64,000 bases of DNA from Deltaproteobacteria bacterium. GTDB lineage: Bacteria > Myxococcota_A > Polyangia > GCA-2747355 > JADLHG01. Under the pieces are notes generated by a model that was given only the letters and a program-made list of their open reading frames with translations, ran no database searches and was not told the origin of the DNA. This document shows positions 57,735-64,000 of this stretch, in pieces (the stretch's first letter is position 1; the number at the start of each line of letters is the position of its first letter). A program made the translations under genes and the position numbers. The stretch spans positions 62,001 to 126,000 of the forward strand of contig JADLHG010000003.1 in the NCBI GenBank assembly GCA_020848905.1, given 5' to 3'.

Positions 57735-60455
57735 ATGTCGAAGACCAAGCACGACACCGGTAGAACGAGCGACCAGGGGCGGGAGCACCGTGGCGTGACC
57801 CGCCGGACCTTCTTGAAGTGGAGCGCGGCCGTCGGCGGCGGCGCGGCGGTGATGACGGGCCTCCCGGGCCTCTTCCGCACCATCTCCCAGGCCGAGGCCG
57901 CCGAGATCACCGACTACGCCGCGGGTAAGTGGATCCGCTCGGGCTGCAACATGTGCGGCGGGCAGTGCGGCATCGAATGCTTCGTCGACTCGAGCGGCGT
58001 GCTGCGCAAGATCGAGCCCTACCGCGACCCGAACCAGGTGGCGAGCGTCTCCTCGGCCTTCACCGCCCAGCTCGCGCTCACGGGCGACAAGTACGAGACC
58101 TCCGGCCTCTGCTGCAAGGGGAACTCCGCCCGGAAGTCCCTCTACGATCCGGACCGCCTTCAGACCCCGATGAAGCGCGTGGGTCCCCGAGGCGACTCCT
58201 CCTCCTTCGTGCCCATCACCTGGGACGAGGCGATCCAGCTCGCCGCGGGCAGGCTCAGAAACCTCACCAAGCAGTACGGAGCGCGCTCCCTCTTCTGGTT
58301 CGGAGAGGACCACTCCTTCACGCACATCCAGCAGGATTTCCTGGCCGGCCTCGGCGGGCCGAACTACCACAACCACTCGATGCTCTGCGATACGAGCCGG
58401 AAGTCGGCTTTTCGCTCGACGATGGGCAACGAGCGCCCCCTCGCTGACCTCGAGCACACCGACTACCTGCTCGTCTTCGGCTGGAACTTCCTCTCGGCCA
58501 TCAAGTGGGTCTGGCTGGCCAAGGCCTTCGCGCGCGGACGCGCCAAGCCCGGCTTCAAGTTCACCTACGTGGACCCGGTCTTCAACACCACCGCCTCGAA
58601 GGCCGACACCTGGCTCGCGGTCAAGCCCGGCACCGACGGCGCGCTGGCGCTCGCGCTCTGCCACCGCATCGTCAACGCCGCCGGCACGGGGAACTTCAAC
58701 GAGGAGTTCGCGACCAAGATGGGCCTCGGCTTCGCCACCTTCAAGGCCTGGCTGAACGACACCGGCGCCTACGCCGACGGCACCGTGAAGAACGCGGCGT
58801 GGGCCGCCGGCATCACCGGCCTCCCGCAGTCGTCGATCGAGGCGCTCGCCGACGAGCTGATGGCCGCCTACAAGGCCGGCAAGAAGATCTGCATCGATTC
58901 CTGGTCGGGCCCCGGGCACAAGATGAACGCGACCCAGGGCGGGCGCGCGATCGGCATGCTCCTCGGCCTCTTCGGTGTGATCGACAAGCCGGGCACGATG
59001 ATCGTCCCCGAGCGGCAAGGTCCGAGCCGGCTGCCCAAGAATTCCGCGTGGCCCGCGGTAGACGGCTGGCACGCCGACGGCACGGTGGACATCACCACCA
59101 CCGAGGCTGCGACCTCGAATCGCACGCTCATCGACAAGAACGGCGTTACCTACCCGGCAGGGACGACCATCCCCGCCAAGACCCCCTTCTCGAAGAAATA
59201 CGTCTACGGGCACGGCTCGGGCAGCTATGTGGACGCCCGCGAAACGATGATCACCCAGCGCGACTTCCTCGGCATCCCCTACCCGGTGAAGGCCTGCGTG
59301 GTGGTCTTCCAGAACCTGGCGATGTCCATGCCCGACCCGGAGCGCACACGGATGGCGCTCTCGGCGATGGAGTTCGTCATGGTCGTGGACACGCACATGA
59401 GCGAGACCGCGCTCCTGGCCGACGTGGTGATCCCCGGCTCCAACTACCTCGAACGCTTCGACTACAACGCGCGCTGGGTCACGTTCCGGGCCAACAACCT
59501 CCGCCAGCCCGTCGTGAGCTCCTGGATCGGCGGGCGCAGCGAGGCGCAGTTCTTCATGGACCTGGGCGGTGCGATGGGGCTCGCCGGCTTCAAGACCCTT
59601 CCGGCCTTCACGGTCGACGAGGAGTACAACAAGGCCGAGTGGATCGAGTTCATGAAGGGCGGCTGGACCAAGCAGATGACCTGGGACGAGCTGAAGAAGG
59701 AGGGCCTCTGGATGGAGGACTTCGGCGCGGCCAAGGGCGGCACCCACTACGAGAAGCACAAGAAGACAGCGACGGGAAAGGCCTTCGACGCGGCGGCGAT
59801 GGAGGTCAAGACCTTCGGACCGGCCGGAGACCAGGTCTTCGTGGTGCGCAACAAGGCCGACGGCAAGATCCTGGGCTACGCCACGAGCGCGACGCCCACC
59901 ACCTACGACGAGGCCCCGGGCATCCTGGGCACGCAGAGCGGGCGCTTCCAGTTCTGGGATCCGGCGCTCGGCGACGCCTACACGGGCAAGACCAAGCCCG
60001 GCGGCGTGAGCGTGGCCGGAGACGTGCGGTTTCACCCGCTCCCCGTGTACCAAGGACAGCTCGAGCAGCCCACGACCAATTTCCCGCTCTACTTCATCTC
60101 CTGGAAGGAGGTCGAGCACACGCACAGCCGCACCTTCAATAACCCCTGGCTGATGGAGCTGCGCGCCGAGAACCGGCTCATCATGCACCCGAAGACCGCC
60201 GAGGCGCGGGGCATCGAGGAAGAAGATGCCGTCTGGGTCCAGAGCCCTTACGGCGTCGTGAAAGCCAAGGCACACCTGGCCTTCACGATCCGGCAGGACA
60301 CCGTCGGGTTTGTGCGGGGCTTCGGGCACTGGGCGCTCGGACGCGTCGCGATGGGACGAGGCGCTCACGACGGCTGGTTGTTGCCGGCGCGCGCCGAGAC
60401 CCACTCGGCTCAGGTGGCCAACAAGGACGCGATCTGCCAGGTCGTGAAAGCCTAA
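57735..60455 (+). CDS. Tat-exported molybdopterin oxidoreductase, catalytic subunit (CISM family)
   Basis: 906 residues; GAGGAG seven nucleotides before the ATG. Tat signal RRTFLKW (residues 23-29) with hydrophobic region and Ala-x-Ala cut (AEAAE). 4Fe-4S ligands: CNMCGGQC (71, 74, 78) and a Cys near 125 (LCCKGNSARK). The probable Mo/W ligand is Cys218 in HSMLCDTSRKS, as in polysulfide, thiosulfate, tetrathionate and arsenate reductases. The MGD-binding end reads PLYFISWKEVEHTHSRTFNNPWL. The substrate cannot be decided from sequence. Partners: ferredoxin subunit downstream and trihaem lipoprotein upstream. No NrfD-like anchor is encoded. Confidence 0.93.
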   Translation: MSKTKHDTGRTSDQGREHRGVTRRTFLKWSAAVGGGAAVMTGLPGLFRTISQAEAAEITDYAAGKWIRSGCNMCGGQCGIECFVDSSGVLRKIEPYRDPNQVASVSSAFTAQLALTGDKYETSGLCCKGNSARKSLYDPDRLQTPMKRVGPRGDSSSFVPITWDEAIQLAAGRLRNLTKQYGARSLFWFGEDHSFTHIQQDFLAGLGGPNYHNHSMLCDTSRKSAFRSTMGNERPLADLEHTDYLLVFGWNFLSAIKWVWLAKAFARGRAKPGFKFTYVDPVFNTTASKADTWLAVKPGTDGALALALCHRIVNAAGTGNFNEEFATKMGLGFATFKAWLNDTGAYADGTVKNAAWAAGITGLPQSSIEALADELMAAYKAGKKICIDSWSGPGHKMNATQGGRAIGMLLGLFGVIDKPGTMIVPERQGPSRLPKNSAWPAVDGWHADGTVDITTTEAATSNRTLIDKNGVTYPAGTTIPAKTPFSKKYVYGHGSGSYVDARETMITQRDFLGIPYPVKACVVVFQNLAMSMPDPERTRMALSAMEFVMVVDTHMSETALLADVVIPGSNYLERFDYNARWVTFRANNLRQPVVSSWIGGRSEAQFFMDLGGAMGLAGFKTLPAFTVDEEYNKAEWIEFMKGGWTKQMTWDELKKEGLWMEDFGAAKGGTHYEKHKKTATGKAFDAAAMEVKTFGPAGDQVFVVRNKADGKILGYATSATPTTYDEAPGILGTQSGRFQFWDPALGDAYTGKTKPGGVSVAGDVRFHPLPVYQGQLEQPTTNFPLYFISWKEVEHTHSRTFNNPWLMELRAENRLIMHPKTAEARGIEEEDAVWVQSPYGVVKAKAHLAFTIRQDTVGFVRGFGHWALGRVAMGRGAHDGWLLPARAETHSAQVANKDAICQVVKA

Positions 60456-60467
60456 AGGAGAGAGCTA

Positions 60468-61070
60468 ATGCCCCAATTCGGCTGGCATGTGAATATCGCG
60501 AAGTGCATCGGCTGCAAGGGCTGCGAGGCCGCTTGCAAGCAGGAGTTCAACCTCAAGCCCGGCCTGCGCCGCCGGCGGGTGATCGAGCAGGAGGGCTTCA
60601 CCGGAGCCGCGGGGGCGGAGCAGCCCTTCCGCCGCTTCATCAGCATGTCGTGCAACCACTGCGCGACGCCGGCCTGCGTGACGGCGTGTCCGAGCGGCGC
60701 GATCACCAAGGACGCGAATACCGGCGTCGTCACCATCGACGAGAAGAAGTGCACCGGCGCGCGGCGCTGCATCGCCGCGTGTCCCTACGGGGCGATCTCC
60801 TACGACCCCGAGACGAAGAAGGCGGACAAGTGCACGGGGTGCGCGCACCGCCTGAACAGCACGGTGCTCCCGGTCGAGAAGCGGATACCGGCTTGCGTGC
60901 TCTCCTGCACCTCGTACGCGCTGCACTTCAGCGCCGACCTGGCGAAGATCGACGGCGGAACCTTCGGAGAGGCCAAGAAGACCACGGAGCCGCCGACCGG
61001 CTACGCGGACCTCAGCGACCCGGCCTTGACGAACCCGTCGGTGCGCTTCAGTCTCAAACGCGATGGCTAG
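60468..61070 (+). CDS. DmsB/PsrB-like ferredoxin subunit with altered third cluster
   Basis: 200 residues, no signal, so exported with the catalytic partner. Four Cys groups: CIGCKGCEAAC (13-23), CNHCATPACVTACP (about 61-75), CTGARRCIAACP (95-106) and CTGCAHRL with the late CVLSC. In group three the second Cys is Ala98, where DmsB-type proteins have Cys-x-x-Cys. The cluster there is probably 3Fe-4S or has another ligand. It carries electrons between the Mo subunit and a redox partner. The gene follows after 12 nt and overlaps the chaperone gene by 8 nt. Confidence 0.92.
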   Translation: MPQFGWHVNIAKCIGCKGCEAACKQEFNLKPGLRRRRVIEQEGFTGAAGAEQPFRRFISMSCNHCATPACVTACPSGAITKDANTGVVTIDEKKCTGARRCIAACPYGAISYDPETKKADKCTGCAHRLNSTVLPVEKRIPACVLSCTSYALHFSADLAKIDGGTFGEAKKTTEPPTGYADLSDPALTNPSVRFSLKRDG

Positions 61071-61720
61071 CCCTCACGACACGACCACCGGCCTCGCCTG
61101 GGGGGGCGAAGGCAATCTGCGCTCCCTGAGCTACCACCTCATCGGCGGCTTGCTCAGGGAGTGCCCGACCGCCGAACTCCTCGACGGCATGCGCACGGAG
61201 GGGGTGCTCGAACGCCTGGCGGCCAAGGCCACTGGAGCACCCGCCTTGAGCGCCGCGCTCGGTCGGCTGGGACAGAGCCTGCGCGAGACCGAGCACACCG
61301 ACGCGATCCGCACCGACTACGGGCTGCTCTTCCTCGGCCTCGGGCGCAAGGCCCTGGCTCCCCCTTGGGAGAGCCTCTATCGCGCCGAGGACCGCGAGGT
61401 GTGGGGCGAGCCGGCGCGTGAGGTGCTGCGCTGCTACGCCGAGGCGGGCGTGGGCTACGACGGGATGAAGCAGATCCCTCCGGACCACGTGGGGCTCGAG
61501 CTGACCTTCCTCGCCACGCTGGCGGACCGGGAACCGGCGGGGAGCGAGGCGCAGCGGCACTTCGTGGACCGACACCTCGCGCAGTGGATCCCGGCCTTCG
61601 TCGACAAGGTCAAGGGGGGGGCCAAGACCGGCTTCATGCGCGCCCTCGCCGAGGCCCTGCACGCTCTCATCGCGCTCGACCAGCGGTTTCTGGCAGGCGG
61701 ACAGCAGAGGGAGGCCGGCG

Positions 61721-61746
<26 letters not shown>
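61063..61746 (+). CDS. TorD/DmsD-like maturation chaperone
   Basis: 227 residues, all helical, no signal. Family features: EHTDAIRTDYGLLFLGLG, PPWESLYR and PPDHVGLELTFLATLAD, the D-H-x-x-x-E-L signature of TorD-type chaperones. These bind the Tat signal and apo-enzyme of a molybdoprotein until cofactor is inserted. It overlaps the ferredoxin gene by 8 nt and the regulator gene by 26 nt. Confidence 0.88.
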
Positions 61747-63032
<1,286 letters not shown>

Positions 63033-63043
<11 letters not shown>

Positions 63044-64000
63044 GCGTCTCGGGTGGGGCCTCGTTCCTCGCGAGCGGCAACCAGATCGTCGCCACGGTCC
63101 CTCCCTCGGGCGGGAAGTCGAAGGTCAGGTCCCCGCCGTGGGCGTCCACGATGGTCCGCGTCACCGAGAGCCCGAGCCCCGTCCCCTGCCCTTCGGGCTT
63201 GGTGGTGAAAAAGGGGTTCTCCACGGCCGCGCGAAGCTCGGGCGGGATGCCCGGGCCCCGATCCACGACCGCGATGGCGGCCCGAGCCCCGCTCGCATAC
63301 GCGCGAATCCAGAGGGCGCCCCCCGTCTCCGTCACGTACGCCGCGTTCAGCAGGAGGTTCAGGAGCGCCTGCGCGAGCTGCGTCGGGTCCCCGTCCACGG
63401 CCAGTCCGGTCGCCTGGTCCACCTCGGCGTGCAGCGTGATCCGCTGGCCGACGAGCGTCGGGCGCACGAGGTCGGCCGCGAGCGCCACGAGGTGTGTCAG
63501 GAACTCGCGAGAGCGTCGGGGCTCCCGGATCCGCGCGAAGTCCAGCATGCGGCGGCTCGTCTCCTGCAGGCGATCGAGGCTCTCGCCCATCAGCTCGAGG
63601 TACTCCCTCCGCTTCTCGAGGGAGATCTTCTCGCTCGCGAGAAGCCGATGGCAGTTGCGGAGCCCGGCCAGCGGGTTATTCACCTCGTGGGCCACGCCGG
63701 CCACGAGCGAGCCGAGCGCCGCCAGCTTCTCGGTGTGGATCTCGCGGCGCCGCGCTTCCTCCTGGCGGAGAAAGCCCTCGTGGAGTCGCCGTCGCATCTC
63801 GTTGACCTGCGCGGTGAGCAGGCCGATCTCGTCCCGTCGGCGCACGGGGAGCGCGACGGGTGCCTCGGCGGGCTCGATCGTTTGCAGCGCCGTGACGAGC
63901 TCGCGGACCGGCCGCGCCACGGACCGCCCCACGAGCAGCGCCGCCAGCAGGCCCACCCCGATCAGCCCCGAGGCGACGCCCGTGAGCCGAAGCCAGAGCT
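63033..64000 (-). CDS. HAMP-domain sensor histidine kinase (partial, N-terminus off the window)
   Basis: The frame is open to the window edge; the visible part is about 322 residues. It begins inside a membrane helix (LTGVASGLIGVGLLAALLVG), then HAMP (VARPVRELVTAL), a coiled coil, HisKA (VAGVAHEVNNPLAGL) and HATPase (NLLLNAAYVTE, DRGPGIP, GTGLGLSVTRT). The missing part should hold a periplasmic sensor and first helix. It overlaps the sigma54 regulator tail to tail by 11 nt and is the likely partner. Confidence 0.92.

Overview
The window is very GC-rich (about 70% by eye) and gene-dense. It reads like a free-living, respiring, complex-lifestyle bacterium of the Myxococcota/deltaproteobacterial type. 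This is inferred from gene content only: Ser/Thr kinases of the PEGA type, a PP2C phosphatase, four two-component systems (two of the sigma54/NtrC class), many lipoproteins, multihaem cytochromes and high GC. There is no rRNA, tRNA, CRISPR array, transposase or phage gene that I can see, so most of it looks like stable chromosome.

Layout. 1-4.5 kb: a GT117/DUF2723 membrane protein (cut by the left edge), a radical-SAM pair (TIGR03960-like plus its TIGR03936/DUF2344 partner) and an SCP2-like protein. 4.6-9.0 kb: a giant six-PAS histidine kinase with its response regulator. 9.05-9.75 kb: a non-coding stretch with a promoter/terminator-bounded small-RNA candidate, a 200-bp branched inverted repeat and a 47-bp triple repeat. 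9.7-19.1 kb: a Cys-rich protein, archease-RtcB, a PAS kinase plus receiver/HATPase regulator, MutH, a PEGA Ser/Thr kinase and a double SnoaL protein. 19.3-28.4 kb: a nine-gene minus-strand electron-transfer operon (cupredoxin, haem-porin, two His-tailed lipoproteins, a GltD-like FAD/Fe-S protein, Rieske, cytochrome b, subunit IV, octahaem cytochrome c). A divergent kinase/sigma54 regulator pair (28.5-31.2 kb) faces it. 31.3-36.6 kb: cyclophilin, an M23 lipoprotein, a secreted phosphatase-like protein, glycerate kinase and a lipoprotein. 36.6-37.0 kb: two oppositely oriented repeat arrays. 37.2-46.9 kb: a secreted NlpC-like protein and nuoEFJKLMN, a split complex I operon whose NuoL carries a C-terminal PKD domain. 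47-56.6 kb: an MFS carrier, small secreted and lipoproteins, a toxin-antitoxin remnant, a divergent PP2C/Ser-Thr kinase pair and an M30-like metallopeptidase lipoprotein. 56.8-64 kb: a molybdopterin respiratory operon (collagen-like trihaem lipoprotein, Tat-exported catalytic subunit, ferredoxin subunit, TorD-like chaperone) that runs into its own sigma54 regulator, with a convergent histidine kinase cut by the right edge.

How it works together. The two respiratory modules share a design: electron-transfer genes next to a membrane kinase and an NtrC-type regulator, with a sigma54 -24/-12 element in front of the structural genes (clear at 56.84 kb with an upstream palindrome, weaker at 28.4 kb). 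The regulators have almost identical DNA-recognition helices. Complex I would feed quinol, the unusual bc-type complex would pass electrons to periplasmic c-haem/copper carriers, and the Mo enzyme would be a terminal reductase or dehydrogenase of unknown substrate. A second theme is leaderless or near-leaderless transcription: several genes have an extended -10 box 5-11 nt before their start codon.
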